Source: Rubrivivax sp. (GTDB lineage Bacteria; Pseudomonadota; Gammaproteobacteria; Burkholderiales; Burkholderiaceae_C). From it: a DNA stretch of 64,000 nucleotides. The notes under the pieces were generated by a model. It was not told the origin of the DNA. It saw nothing but the letters and a program-made list of their open reading frames with translations, and made no database searches. Location of the stretch: assembly GCA_027491255.1 (NCBI GenBank), contig JAIXWM010000076.1, positions 1-64,000 of the forward strand, given 5' to 3'. Both the position numbers and the translations under genes were made by a program. This document shows positions 7,138 to 18,703 of this stretch, piece after piece; the stretch's first letter is position 1, and every line of letters starts with the position of its first letter.

Positions 7138-9987
7138 TTGAGGATCGTCGACCGCATCGGCATCGCGTTCGGCAGGCTCGCCCCGCGCTCACTGACGAAC
7201 CGGGTCTTCGCGCTGTATGGGGCCACGCTGCTCCTGTTCGTCGGCGCCGGCCTCGCCTTCTTCCTCACCCGCCAGTACGACGAAGTGGTCCAGAACGGCC
7301 AGCGTTCGGCCGCCATACTGGTCGAGGTCGTGACCCAGGCCGTGCGCGACAGCGCGGTGATCGGGGACTACGACACGCTGCGACGTTCGCTGGAAATCGC
7401 AGTCAAGGGGCCCACCTTCTCGTCAGCCTCGTTCATCGACCTGTTCGGCGGCCGCATCCAGGTCGAGAATGCAGAGGCCTTGCGCAGCACCCCGCCGGAC
7501 TGGTTCGTCAACGTCACGGAGTCGCGCTTCGACGAGATCCACCGTACGATCAACGTCGGCGGCAAGAACTATGGCGTCCTGAAGCTGCATTTCGATGCGG
7601 CGTACGCCGCCGGCGAGCTGTGGTCACTGTCCACCCTGGCGGTCGCAGGCACGCTCGCCGGCCTGCTCCTGGGCCTGGTGCCCATCCACCTGTTGCTGCG
7701 TCGCTGGCTCGGCGGCCTGGACCGGCTGCGGGATTTCGACCTCCACATGGCCGCCGGCAGGCTGGACGATTCGCGCCTGCGGGTGCCGGGCGCGCCAGAG
7801 GAGGTGCAGCGGGTGGTCGACCTGTTCCGCCGCACCGCCGAGCTTGTGCTCGAGCGCGAGCAGAGTCGACGGGCGCTGGACAACCAGAAGTTCGCGCTCG
7901 ACCAGCACGCCATCGTCAGCATCACCGACCTGGACGGCCGGATCCGGTACGCCAATGACCGCTTCTGCGAGATCACCGGTTTCGCGCGCGACGAACTGAT
8001 CGGCCGCAACCACCGGATCATCAATTCCGGCACCCTGCCACCCTCGTTCTTCGAGACGCTCTGGCAGACGATCAGCGCCGGTCAGGTCTGGCACGGCGAC
8101 CTGTGCAACCACAACCGGGCGGGCACGCCGTACTGGATCAACGCCACGATCGTGCCGCTGCTGGGCCGCGACGGACGGCCCGAGCAGTACATCGCCATCA
8201 GCACCGACATCACCGCGCGCGTGCTGGCCGAGCGCAAGCTCGCAGAGCTCAACGCGGACCTCGAGGGCCAGGTGCGACGGCGCACCCAGGCCCTGGAGGA
8301 GGCGACGCTCATCGCCTCGCAGGCCAGCCGCGCGAAGAGCGAGTTCCTCTCCAACATGAGCCACGAGATGCGCACGCCGATGAACAGCATCCTGGGCATG
8401 TGCTTCCTGGCGCTGCGCGCCTCGCCGCCGCCGAAGGTGCGGCAGTACCTGCAGCACATCGGCGAGTCGGGCCAATACCTGCTGGAGCTGATCAGCAGCA
8501 TCCTGGACTTCTCGAAGATCGAATCCGGCAAGATGGCGCTGGAATCGGTCGACTTCGCGCTGCCCGATGTGGCGAGCGCGGTGGCGGCGCTGCTGGAGGA
8601 CGCGGCCACCCAGAAGGGGCTGCACATATCCGTCGAGATCGACCCGCGGCTCGAGCGCTCCCTGCGCGGCGACCCGCTTCGCCTGCGGCAGATCCTGTGG
8701 AACTACCTGGGCAACGCGGTGAAGTTCTCCAGCAGCGGAACGATCCACCTGCGAGCCGCTGCGCTCACCTGCGACGACAGCAGCGTCCTGCTGCGCCTGG
8801 AAGTGCAGGATCCCGGCATCGGCATGAACGCCGAGCAGCTCCAAGGCCTGTTCGAGGCCTTTCACCAGGCCGACGCGTCGACGTCCAGGCGTTTCGGCGG
8901 CACGGGCCTGGGCCTGGCCATCTGCCGCAAGATCGCCGACCTGATGGGCGCGCAGGTGGGGGTCCACAGCACGCCCGGCGTGGGCAGCACCTTCTGGTTC
9001 GAAGGCCGGATGCCCTGGGGCGAGTCGCAAGCCCCGAAACCGCCACCGGTCGACACCCAGGACCTGGATGGCCCCTGGGAAGACACTCTGCGCGGCGTGC
9101 GTGTCCTGGTGGTGGACGACAACGCCCTCAACCTGACGGTCGCCGCCGAACTCCTGCAAGCGGCGGGCGCCGAGGTGCTGCTGAGCGACGAGGGCGGCAA
9201 GGCACTGGACGTGCTGTCGCGCGAGGCCGTGGACTGCGTGCTGATGGACATGCAGATGCCGGTCATCGACGGCATCGAGACGACCCGCCGCATCCGCACG
9301 ACCTTGGGGCTCACGAACTTGCCGGTGGTGGCGATGACGGCGAACGCCCGGCGCGAGGAAGAGGCCGCATGCCTGGCAGCGGGCATGGACGGGTTCCTCA
9401 CGAAGCCGGTGGTGCCGGCCACGCTGTACGCCACCGTGGCGCGCTGCGTGCGCCGGGAAGGCAGACCTGCCCCTGCCCCCGCTACCGCACCTGCGCCTGC
9501 ACCCGCACCCGCCGCATCGAGGCCCACCGCCGGCTCGCCGACTGCGCCGTCGCCCGCCGCTGCGCACGGGCGGGTCGCCTCCGCCCCCGGCACAGCCATC
9601 AGGCCGGCGGCTGCGGCGGTCGACCCGCCGGTCTTCGACCCCGCCCCCCTGACGGCACTGGCCCGCGGCCAGGTGCACACGCTGCAAGCCTTGGCCCGCG
9701 CCTTCCGGCAGGTGACATCCAGGACGCTGCCCGAACTCGAGCAGGCGCTGGCCGCCGGCGATGGTCAGGCGCTGAAGGCCCTGGGCCACCGGATGAAGTC
9801 GTCATCGGTCTCCCTGGGCGCCGTGGCGCTGGGGAAGGCCTGCCAGGAACTGGAGGCACGCATGGCCGAAGACCCCGGTGACATGGCCAGTGCCGCCGGG
9901 CTCGTGGAGCGCATCTCGGCGCTGGTACCGCAGGTGGCGTCGGCACTGGAAGACCTGCAGGCGGCCTGGACGCAGGCGCCGCCCTGA
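7138..9987 (+). CDS. Membrane hybrid sensor histidine kinase (PAS-HisKA-HATPase-REC-HPt)
   Basis: A 949-residue protein with a TTG start supported by GAGG about 9 nt upstream; no better start is in frame. Order: membrane segment near residues 25-45, a periplasmic loop of about 120 residues, a second membrane segment near 162-185 followed by a HAMP-like stretch, and PAS near 255-365. HisKA follows with phospho-accepting His409 (NMSHEMRTP), then HATPase_c with GTGLGLAI. The receiver has D660/D661 and phospho-acceptor Asp704, then a Pro/Ala-rich linker near 780-820 and a C-terminal HPt domain with His884 (LGHRMKSSS). This is a complete internal phosphorelay needing a separate output regulator, not found nearby. 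Close spacing to the binding-protein gene suggests the two form one sensor. Confidence 0.92.
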   Translation: MRIVDRIGIAFGRLAPRSLTNRVFALYGATLLLFVGAGLAFFLTRQYDEVVQNGQRSAAILVEVVTQAVRDSAVIGDYDTLRRSLEIAVKGPTFSSASFIDLFGGRIQVENAEALRSTPPDWFVNVTESRFDEIHRTINVGGKNYGVLKLHFDAAYAAGELWSLSTLAVAGTLAGLLLGLVPIHLLLRRWLGGLDRLRDFDLHMAAGRLDDSRLRVPGAPEEVQRVVDLFRRTAELVLEREQSRRALDNQKFALDQHAIVSITDLDGRIRYANDRFCEITGFARDELIGRNHRIINSGTLPPSFFETLWQTISAGQVWHGDLCNHNRAGTPYWINATIVPLLGRDGRPEQYIAISTDITARVLAERKLAELNADLEGQVRRRTQALEEATLIASQASRAKSEFLSNMSHEMRTPMNSILGMCFLALRASPPPKVRQYLQHIGESGQYLLELISSILDFSKIESGKMALESVDFALPDVASAVAALLEDAATQKGLHISVEIDPRLERSLRGDPLRLRQILWNYLGNAVKFSSSGTIHLRAAALTCDDSSVLLRLEVQDPGIGMNAEQLQGLFEAFHQADASTSRRFGGTGLGLAICRKIADLMGAQVGVHSTPGVGSTFWFEGRMPWGESQAPKPPPVDTQDLDGPWEDTLRGVRVLVVDDNALNLTVAAELLQAAGAEVLLSDEGGKALDVLSREAVDCVLMDMQMPVIDGIETTRRIRTTLGLTNLPVVAMTANARREEEAACLAAGMDGFLTKPVVPATLYATVARCVRREGRPAPAPATAPAPAPAPAASRPTAGSPTAPSPAAAHGRVASAPGTAIRPAAAAVDPPVFDPAPLTALARGQVHTLQALARAFRQVTSRTLPELEQALAAGDGQALKALGHRMKSSSVSLGAVALGKACQELEARMAEDPGDMASAAGLVERISALVPQVASALEDLQAAWTQAPP

Positions 9988-10021
9988 GGCGCGTGCCCGC
10001 AGGAACAAGTCTTTCAGGCTT

Positions 10022-12367
<2,346 letters not shown>

Positions 12368-12492
12368 GAGACTTGCGGGAGTTTTCTTCGAGCCGTCGCC
12401 CGAAGCGAATGCATTGTCGCCATTCAGCGTCGATCGCACGCAGGAAGACGCGACGACCACTCCGATCCATCAACCAAGCACCAGAGGCCACC

Positions 12493-13458
12493 GTGAAGAA
12501 ATCCCTCGTCTCCGCCTTGATCCTGTCCGGTCTTGCCGGCGCCGCCAGCGCCCAAGTCTCGCTGTACGGCCTGCTCGACGCCAGCCTGGGCAAGAGCATC
12601 CTCGACGACGCCAACAAGAAGAGCGCCGACCTGCACTCCGGCGGCGACGACGGGTCCGGCCAGGGCAACTCCACCACCCGCATCGGCGTCAAGGGCAGCA
12701 CCGACGTGGGCAGCGGCGTGAAGGCGAACTTCAAGTTCGAGACCGCCGGTATCACGAGCAAGGGCAGCGTGGGCGGCGCCGGCGACGCGTTCTTCAACCG
12801 TCAGGCCTGGATGGGCTTCTCCAGCGGCCTCGGCGAGATCCGCCTGGGCCGCCAGGACTCGGTGCCTTTCCAGACCATGATCGCCTACGACTTCAACGGC
12901 GCGTCCAACGGCGTCTCGGCGCTGGGCTATGCCAACGTCGGCCCCTGGGCTCGCGACCGCCAGTCACGCTCGATTCAGTACATCGCCCCGACCATGGGCG
13001 GTCTGTCGGTGCAGCTTGGCGCCGTGCCCAAGGGCAACGTCGCGGGCGACAAGGCCACCATGTCGGCCGGGGCCACCTACGCACTCGGCGCCTTCTCGGC
13101 ATCGGCAGCGTTCGAGGGCAAGCGCACGACCACGGGCCATAGCTTCTGGTCGCTGGCCGCCAGCTATGACATGGGCATCGTCAAGTTCATGGCCGCTGCG
13201 GCCGACGGTGGCCCGAACGCCACCGGCGTGTCCTTCGGCGCCGTCGCGCCCTTTGCCGGTGCCAGCGTCGGCTTCCTCTATGGCCGCAACAACGACACCA
13301 AGGGCAGCGGCCTGGAAGTCTTCGCCAACAAGGAAGTCCTGAAGAACACCTACGCCTACGCAGAGATCGGCCGTGCGAACTCCAAGGCCATGACCGCGCT
13401 GGGTGCCCCCGCCGGCAGCGCCATGGGCTACGCGCTGGGCGTGATCTACACGTTCTGA
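12493..13458 (+). CDS. Gram-negative general porin (Burkholderia/Neisseria type)
   Basis: A 321-residue outer-membrane beta-barrel protein. GTG at 12493 is preceded by AGAGG and begins a classic signal peptide (KKSLVSALILSGLAGAASA) with cleavage before QVSLYGLLDASLG, the hallmark mature N-terminus of betaproteobacterial porins. Further barrel landmarks are NSTTRIGVKGSTDVGSG, RQAWMGFSSGLGEIRLGRQD and a C-terminal strand ending in VIYTF with terminal Phe. The open frame extends upstream to 12295, but that stretch lacks porin character. A terminator follows at 13502. It forms a monocistronic unit for passive entry of small hydrophilic solutes. Confidence 0.95.
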   Translation: MKKSLVSALILSGLAGAASAQVSLYGLLDASLGKSILDDANKKSADLHSGGDDGSGQGNSTTRIGVKGSTDVGSGVKANFKFETAGITSKGSVGGAGDAFFNRQAWMGFSSGLGEIRLGRQDSVPFQTMIAYDFNGASNGVSALGYANVGPWARDRQSRSIQYIAPTMGGLSVQLGAVPKGNVAGDKATMSAGATYALGAFSASAAFEGKRTTTGHSFWSLAASYDMGIVKFMAAAADGGPNATGVSFGAVAPFAGASVGFLYGRNNDTKGSGLEVFANKEVLKNTYAYAEIGRANSKAMTALGAPAGSAMGYALGVIYTF

Positions 13459-13501
13459 CCGTCCGGCGGCCTCCCCTGCACGGGAAGGCCTGCGATTTCT
13501 G

Positions 13502-13540
13502 GAGCGCCTTCGCCCGTCGGGTGGAGGCGCTCTTTCATTT
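13502..13540 (+). terminator. Intrinsic terminator of the porin gene
   Basis: GAGCGCCT (13502-13509) pairs perfectly with AGGCGCTC (13525-13532), and the second arm is followed by a T-rich tract. It lies 44 bp after the porin stop codon. Confidence 0.8.
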
Positions 13541-13663
13541 CTTGTCCGGCATGTCGGGGGCCGACACCCGTCGGGCAAGCCGGAAGAACGCGCTGCCTCT
13601 CATCCGCCCTCGGCTTGACCGGCCTCACCGGCCGGGCCGAGCAGCCACGCTGCAATCGGCAGC

Positions 13664-14914
13664 GTGCCCATCGCCTTCCTGCAGTCGCCCGAAGCCTGGC
13701 GCCAGCTCGGGCTCGGCGGCCGTCGCGTCGAGACCGTGCAGACGCGCCGGTCCTGGGTCTTCCTCACACAGGACCACGCCCTGAAGCTGAAGAAGTCGGT
13801 CAAGGAACGCCTGATCGATTTTTCGACACCCGCCCTGCGCGAGCAGGCCTGCCGAGAGGAACTGCGGCTCAACCAACGCTTGGCGCCCGGCGTGTACCTC
13901 GCCGTGGTGGCCCTGCGGCGCGGGCCCTGCGGCTGGGTGCTGGAGCCGGCCACTGCACCAAGGCCGGACAGCCCTTCGCGCGCACTGGGCGCAGCGACTT
14001 CAGCAGCGCCCGCGCAACGCGAAGCCGGACCAGGCCCTGCGGCGGCAGATTGGCTCGTGCTGATGCGTCGCCTGCCCGCAGATCGCATGCTGGACCGGCT
14101 GCTGGCCGCACGCGCCGTCGACCGCGCCCATGCAGATGCCCTCGCCGAGCGGCTCGCTGCGTTCTGGGCTACGGCTCCACGCACGAGCGAATCCGCCCGG
14201 ACGCTGCTGGACCGGGCCGAGGAAGAGCTCCAGTCGAGCATCGCCCTGGTCGGGCAGGCACGTTGGGGCTGGCCCGATGTCGGGCCCGTGCTGGCGCGCT
14301 GCGCTCGCACCCTGCGCGCCGGGCGGTCCATGATCGCGCATCGCATCGCCCAGGGCCGCATCGTCGAAGGGCACGGTGACCTGAGACCCGAGCACGTCTT
14401 CCTGCCCCGGCTGCCGCCGCGGCGGACCTCCGCCGCCAGCCCGGCGCCCACCACAGGAAAAGATGCGCCCGGCCCGGCGCCCTGCCCGGCGCCTGAGAAC
14501 GGCAACGCCGCCGCCTGGCCGGGCCAGCCCCTGGTCATCGACGCCCTCGAGTTCAACCCGGCCCTGCGCGCGGTCGACCCCTTCGACGAACTCGCCTACT
14601 TCACGCTGGAGTGCCGGCAGCTGGGCGCGCCGGCTTTCGGCCTGCGCGTCATGGCTCGCTGTCAGCGCCTGCTCGACGACGCCCCTTCGCACCGGCTGCT
14701 GCGCATGTACACCGCCCAGCGCGCCCTGCTGCGCGCGCGCCAGGCACTGTCGCACCTGCTGGATCCCACTGTGCGGGACCCGCAGCGCTGGCAACCACTG
14801 GCGGCCTGGTACCTGCGCTGCGCCGATGCGGCGCTGCAGCCGCTGCAGGCCACAGAGCTCGGCCGCAGAACCCGATTTGCCGCCACCCACCAGGCCACAG
14901 CCGGCCCCGCCTGA
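13664..14914 (+). CDS. Aminoglycoside-phosphotransferase-fold kinase, uncharacterised
   Basis: A 416-residue protein with a GTG start. It carries VFLTQDHALKLKKSV near residue 32-45, resembling the ATP-site lysine region, and GHGDLRPEHVFL near residue 240, the HGD-type catalytic loop of APH kinases. DALEFNPALRAVDPFDELAYF follows as two conserved blocks. In many bacteria this module is fused to an AAA P-loop domain; here it stands alone. A Pro/Ala/Gly-rich insertion separates catalytic loop and metal-site region (about residues 247-285). Substrate unknown; resistance should not be inferred. It sits between the porin and a convergent PRPP-synthetase-like gene with no obvious partner. Confidence 0.72.
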   Translation: MPIAFLQSPEAWRQLGLGGRRVETVQTRRSWVFLTQDHALKLKKSVKERLIDFSTPALREQACREELRLNQRLAPGVYLAVVALRRGPCGWVLEPATAPRPDSPSRALGAATSAAPAQREAGPGPAAADWLVLMRRLPADRMLDRLLAARAVDRAHADALAERLAAFWATAPRTSESARTLLDRAEEELQSSIALVGQARWGWPDVGPVLARCARTLRAGRSMIAHRIAQGRIVEGHGDLRPEHVFLPRLPPRRTSAASPAPTTGKDAPGPAPCPAPENGNAAAWPGQPLVIDALEFNPALRAVDPFDELAYFTLECRQLGAPAFGLRVMARCQRLLDDAPSHRLLRMYTAQRALLRARQALSHLLDPTVRDPQRWQPLAAWYLRCADAALQPLQATELGRRTRFAATHQATAGPA

Positions 14915-14957
14915 AGAAGCGGTCAGCCGTGGTGCACCGCCAGCGATTCCCCGGATT

Positions 14958-15917
14958 TCACCGCTCGCGCGCATCACGCAGGTCACGCAGCACCGGGACC
15001 AGTGCGGCCGCAGCCGGCAGCACCGTCATGCGCTGGGCGGAGGCGCAACTGGGCGGCAGGCGCCAGGGCGGCACGCTGTCGGTGACGGCGAAGCTGTCGA
15101 GCACCGAGGCGGCGAGAACGCGGTCGGCATCGCCGACGAACAGCCCATGCGCGGCGCAGGCGTGCACGGCGGCGGCGCCGGCGCGCTTGAGCGCGACAGC
15201 GGCCTGCGCCAGCGTGTGGCCGGTGGCCACCAGATCGTCACGCAGCAGAACGGTGGCCCCGCCGACGTCCCCGGCCACGAGGTTTCCGCCCGCGAGCACA
15301 CCCAGACTGCGCCGCTTGTCGACCATCGCGAAGCCCAGGGGCCGGTGCCAACGCGCCTCGAGCTGCTCGCGCCAGCGCAGCACGCGCTTGACGCCACCCG
15401 GGTCGGGCGAGGCGAGCACCAGCCGGTCGGAGCCCGCCAGACTGGACGCCCAGCGCTCGAAGGCCGGCGCAGCGTCCACCGACACCAGCGGGATGCGGAA
15501 CGCGTTCTCGGTGGCGGCCGGATTGTGGGCTTCCAGGACCACGGCCTCGTCGCAGCCGGCGGTCTCGAGCAGGCGCGCCATCAGCGCCGGACCCACCGGA
15601 TCGAAAGGCTGGGTGCGCTGGTCCTTGCGCGCGTAGGCGAGGTAGGGCAGCAGCGCCGTCACGCGCGCGGCGCCGTGGGCGCGCAAGGTGGCGCACATCG
15701 ACAGCAGGCGCACCAGCTTGTCGTGCGGGCTGGCCTCGTCGTCGCCGTGCAGCGCGGCGAGCACGCAGGCGTGCTGACCGCGCGGGTCGCCGGTCGGCCG
15801 CCACTTCCGCTCGGCGTCGTCGAAGCGCCGCTCCTCGAAGGACGCGAGCGGCTGCTCGATCGCCGCCGACAACGCCAGCGCCACGGTCGACTCCCCGTCC
15901 AGCGAGTACAGCTGCAT
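14958..15917 (-). CDS. Ribose-phosphate pyrophosphokinase-like protein
   Basis: A 319-residue protein of the PRPP synthetase/phosphoribosyltransferase fold. Landmarks include LPYLAYARKDQRTQPFDPVG, ASPDPGGVKR, VDKRRS (the conserved KRR) and the PRPP-binding loop as DDLVATGHTL. Compared with standard Prs, the divalent-metal/ATP motif DLHxxQ is replaced by LEAHNP and the PRPP loop has Ala where Asp is usual, so it belongs to a divergent branch. Production of PRPP from ribose 5-phosphate and ATP is the family role but not certain here. The ATG overlaps the ligase stop by one base (TGATG), implying translational coupling. A housekeeping prs is probably elsewhere. Confidence 0.8.
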   Translation of the reverse strand: MQLYSLDGESTVALALSAAIEQPLASFEERRFDDAERKWRPTGDPRGQHACVLAALHGDDEASPHDKLVRLLSMCATLRAHGAARVTALLPYLAYARKDQRTQPFDPVGPALMARLLETAGCDEAVVLEAHNPAATENAFRIPLVSVDAAPAFERWASSLAGSDRLVLASPDPGGVKRVLRWREQLEARWHRPLGFAMVDKRRSLGVLAGGNLVAGDVGGATVLLRDDLVATGHTLAQAAVALKRAGAAAVHACAAHGLFVGDADRVLAASVLDSFAVTDSVPPWRLPPSCASAQRMTVLPAAAALVPVLRDLRDARER

Positions 15918-17620
15918 CAGCCCGTCCCTCCCGTTGCGCGCAGCGCGCGCCGCAGCACCTTGCCCACGCCCGTCTTCGGCAGGGGTTCGGTGCGGAACTC
16001 GACCCGGCTGGGCACCTTGTAGGCGGCCAGGTGGCGTCGGCAATGGGCCAGGAGCGCGCCTCCGGTCAGCGCCGGGTCGTCCGCGACGACGACGACCCGG
16101 ACCGCTTCGCCCGAGGCCGCCGGCATGCCCACCGCCGCAACCTCGCGAACCCCGGGGTAGGCGGCGACGACCTCCTCGACCTCGTTCGGGAAGACCTTGA
16201 AGCCCGAGACGACGATCACGTCCTTGAGCCGGTCGGTGATCGTGAAGCGGCCCTGCGCGTCCATGAAGCCGAGGTCGCCCGTGCGCAGCCAGCCGTCGGC
16301 GGTGAAAACCCGCGCCGTTTCGGCCGGTTGCCGCCAGTACTCGCGCATCACCTGCGGTCCGCGGGCGCAAAGCTCGCCGATCTGGCCTTGCGGCAGCGAT
16401 CGACCCGCCTCGTCGAGCACCGCGACCTCGGTGGACGGCAGCGGAAAGCCCACGGTGCCGGTCCAGTCCTCGATGTCGAGCCGGTTGGACGTCAGCACCG
16501 GCGAGGCCTCGGTCAGACCCCAGCCCTCGACGATGGGCACGCCGGTGCGCTTCTTCCAGCGCTCGGCCACCGGGCGTTGCACCGCCATCCCACCGGCAGC
16601 GCACAGTTTCAGACCGGCGAGCAACCGCACGTCGAACCCGGGCCAATCCAGCAGCGCCCGGTACAGGGTGTTGACGCCGATCATGGCGCTGATCGGATGC
16701 CGCTTGAGCGTTGCCGACAGACCTTCGAGGTCGCGCGGGTCGGCCACGAGCACGAGTTCGGCGCCGATGCGCAGGAAGCTGAGCGCGCAGGTCAGCGCAT
16801 AGATGTGGAAAAGCGGCAACGGGATCAGCGCCGTCTCGGCGCCCTCGCGCAAATCGCGCGCCACCCAGCTCGACAACTGCACCACGTTGGCCATCACCTG
16901 GCCGTGGCGCAGCACCGCGCCCTTCGGCACGCCCGTCGTGCCGCCGGTGTACTGCAGGAAGGCGGTGTCCTCGGTGCATACCGGCGGGCCATCGAAGGGC
17001 AGCCCGTCGGCGCGATCGATCGCGTCCTCGAGCCACACCGCGTGCCCGATGCGCCAGGCCGGCACGAGCCGGCGCACGTGGCGCACGACGATATGCGTGA
17101 CGAACTCGCGCACCCGCGGCATCAGGTCGCCCACGCCGGTGACGACGACCGCGAGCGCCAGGCGCGGCTGGCGCTCCAGCACCTCCTGCAGCGTGTGCGC
17201 GAAGTTCTCGAGCACGACGATGACCCGCGCGCCGCTGTCCAGCAGCTGGCGCTCGAGCTCGTCGGCCGTGTATTGCGGGTTGACGTTGACGACGACCCCG
17301 CCGGCGCGAAGCACACCGAACATCGCCACCGGGTACTGCAGCACGTTGGGCAGCATCAGGGCGACGCGCTCGCCAGGCTGCAGGCCCGGGGTTCGCCGCA
17401 GCCAGGTGGCAAACCCGGCGCTCAGGCGTGCGAGCTCATGCCAGCTCAGCGAGGCGCCAAGGCTCGTGACGGCGGGACGCGCGCCGTGGCGCTCGACCCC
17501 CGCACGCAGCAGGTCGCACAGCGTGCCGACGGCGGCCGCGTCGATGTCGGCCGGCATCCCCGCGGGGTAGTGCTCGAGCCAAGGGCGCTCGCCGGGCACG
17601 CCGCGGGCCGCAAGGTCCAT
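15917..17620 (-). CDS. fadD: Long-chain fatty acid-CoA ligase (FadD type)
   Basis: A 567-residue AMP-dependent ligase of normal length. It has the phosphate loop YTGGTTGVPKGA near residue 215, the adenine-binding motif GWGLTEASP near 365, and WLRTGDLG with TDRLKDVIVVSGFKVFPNEV near 445-475. The terminal catalytic lysine is in LPKTGVGKVLRR. N-terminal PNVLQYPVAMFGVLRAG is typical of FadD. It activates fatty acids to acyl-CoA with ATP via an acyl-adenylate, in the cytoplasm or at the inner membrane. It is 12 bp downstream of the GYD gene and coupled to the PRPP-synthetase-like gene. Chain-length preference cannot be read. Confidence 0.9.
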   Translation of the reverse strand: MDLAARGVPGERPWLEHYPAGMPADIDAAAVGTLCDLLRAGVERHGARPAVTSLGASLSWHELARLSAGFATWLRRTPGLQPGERVALMLPNVLQYPVAMFGVLRAGGVVVNVNPQYTADELERQLLDSGARVIVVLENFAHTLQEVLERQPRLALAVVVTGVGDLMPRVREFVTHIVVRHVRRLVPAWRIGHAVWLEDAIDRADGLPFDGPPVCTEDTAFLQYTGGTTGVPKGAVLRHGQVMANVVQLSSWVARDLREGAETALIPLPLFHIYALTCALSFLRIGAELVLVADPRDLEGLSATLKRHPISAMIGVNTLYRALLDWPGFDVRLLAGLKLCAAGGMAVQRPVAERWKKRTGVPIVEGWGLTEASPVLTSNRLDIEDWTGTVGFPLPSTEVAVLDEAGRSLPQGQIGELCARGPQVMREYWRQPAETARVFTADGWLRTGDLGFMDAQGRFTITDRLKDVIVVSGFKVFPNEVEEVVAAYPGVREVAAVGMPAASGEAVRVVVVADDPALTGGALLAHCRRHLAAYKVPSRVEFRTEPLPKTGVGKVLRRALRATGGTG

Positions 17621-17632
17621 GGCCCGGGCCCT

Positions 17633-17941
17633 TCAGCGCGACCGGGCCAGGCCCTGGACCAGGTCCTTGAACTGCGGCCAGGGCATCGCGGGCCAGACCT
17701 CGGTGTGCGTCTGACCGACGCTGCGCACCAGCACCGACACGCGCGTCGCGGCGTCGATGTCGGGCGCTTCGACCACGTCGATGTAGTCCCAGGGCCCGAG
17801 CAGCGCGTAGCTGTGCAACCACTGGACGTCGGGGCAGTGCTGGCGCACCTGCTCGGCCACGTGGCGCTCCAGCGTCGCGTAGGAACGTGGCTGGTGCAGC
17901 GATTGCGGTGACAGGCGGGTCAGCAGCACGAAGTGGGGCAT
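17633..17941 (-). CDS. GYD-domain protein
   Basis: A small 102-residue protein beginning MPHFVLLTRLSPQSL. It has the core features of the GYD family: HSYALLGPWDYIDVVEAPD, where the GPWD turn corresponds to the family's GxYD. These are small ferredoxin-like alpha/beta proteins of unknown biochemical role, often beside metabolic genes. It is the first gene of the minus-strand set with fadD and the PRPP-synthetase-like gene. Confidence 0.75.
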   Translation of the reverse strand: MPHFVLLTRLSPQSLHQPRSYATLERHVAEQVRQHCPDVQWLHSYALLGPWDYIDVVEAPDIDAATRVSVLVRSVGQTHTEVWPAMPWPQFKDLVQGLARSR

Positions 17942-18277
17942 GGCGGGCTCGGCGAAGGTGGACGCACGGCACGACGGTAGGCGCCGGCCATGGCGGGGGC
18001 TTGCGGCTGATCAGCGCCGAGGCGCTGCGGCAAGGGCCGTCCCACCCGGGGCTGCGCGCGCGCAAAGGACCGCCGGCGCCGACAGTGCCCGCGGGCGGCC
18101 GAGGCCGGCGCAGCCATGGTGCGGCGGCTGGGGGCCTCGGAGTGAGGGAGTCCGCCGGTTGCGCCTGCTCAACGGCTGCGGGGCGACCGCCGCCGAACAT
18201 GCCCTACGCACCGCTGCCGGGTGCCACACAGGGCCGGCAGCAGCCCCTGGAACCCTTGCAATCAATGGAGAGACGAC
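17942..18277. other. Divergent intergenic region between GYD gene and hsp20
   Basis: This 336 bp gap holds no convincing gene; its open frames lack family signatures. It must carry the divergent promoters of the GYD and hsp20 genes, but no clear sigma-70 or sigma-32 hexamer pair was found. A good ribosome binding site (GGAGAG) lies at its end, just before hsp20. Confidence 0.5.
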
Positions 18278-18703
18278 ATGAACGAAATGCGCCTGTTCGA
18301 CCCCTTCACGATCGACCCGATCGACGATGTCTTTCGCAGCATGATGCGCCCCTGGCGCTACGAATCCATGGAAGCCCCGCCGCGGATCCGGCTCGACCTG
18401 GCCGAGATCGATGGCGCCTACACCGTGCGCGCCGAGATCCCCGGCGCACGCAAGGAAGACATCGATGTGCGCATCGAGGGCAACCTCGTGACCATCAGCG
18501 CCGAGATGAAGAAGGAGTGGGAGGAAAAGAAGGAAGGGCGTGTGCTGCGCAGCGAGCGCCACTACGGTCAGGCCAGTCGCAGCTTCACGCTGGCCACGGC
18601 GGTCGACGAGACCAAGGCCGACGCCAAGTACGAAAACGGCATCCTGGAGCTGACCCTGCCGAAGAAGTCCGCCGCCGCCACGCGGCGTCTGGCCGTCCAT
18701 TGA
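18278..18703 (+). CDS. Hsp20/alpha-crystallin small heat-shock protein
   Basis: A 141-residue protein; ATG at 18278 is preceded by GGAGAG. The alpha-crystallin domain spans about residues 35-135, with RIRLDLAEIDGAYTVRAEIP, GARKEDIDVRIEGN, a charged KKEWEEKKEG stretch, and the late ENGILELTLPK. The short N-terminus (LFDPFTIDPIDDVFRSMMRP) is typical. It is an ATP-independent holdase that binds unfolding proteins. It is followed by a Lon-family protease gene, fitting a protein-quality-control pair. No heat-shock promoter was recognised. Confidence 0.93.
   Translation: MNEMRLFDPFTIDPIDDVFRSMMRPWRYESMEAPPRIRLDLAEIDGAYTVRAEIPGARKEDIDVRIEGNLVTISAEMKKEWEEKKEGRVLRSERHYGQASRSFTLATAVDETKADAKYENGILELTLPKKSAAATRRLAVH

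Noticed and set aside
9470..9620. Low-complexity repeat
   Set aside because: It encodes the Pro/Ala linker between receiver and HPt domains of the hybrid kinase.
15918..17036. Upstream extension of the PRPP-synthetase-like frame
   Set aside because: This part is out of frame with the clearly real fadD gene and is low-complexity; the true start is the ATG coupled to the fadD stop.
18180..18277. Heat-shock (sigma-32) promoter or RNA thermometer before hsp20
   Set aside because: No CTTGAA/CCCCAT-like pair with proper spacing and no ROSE or fourU element could be recognised in the leader.
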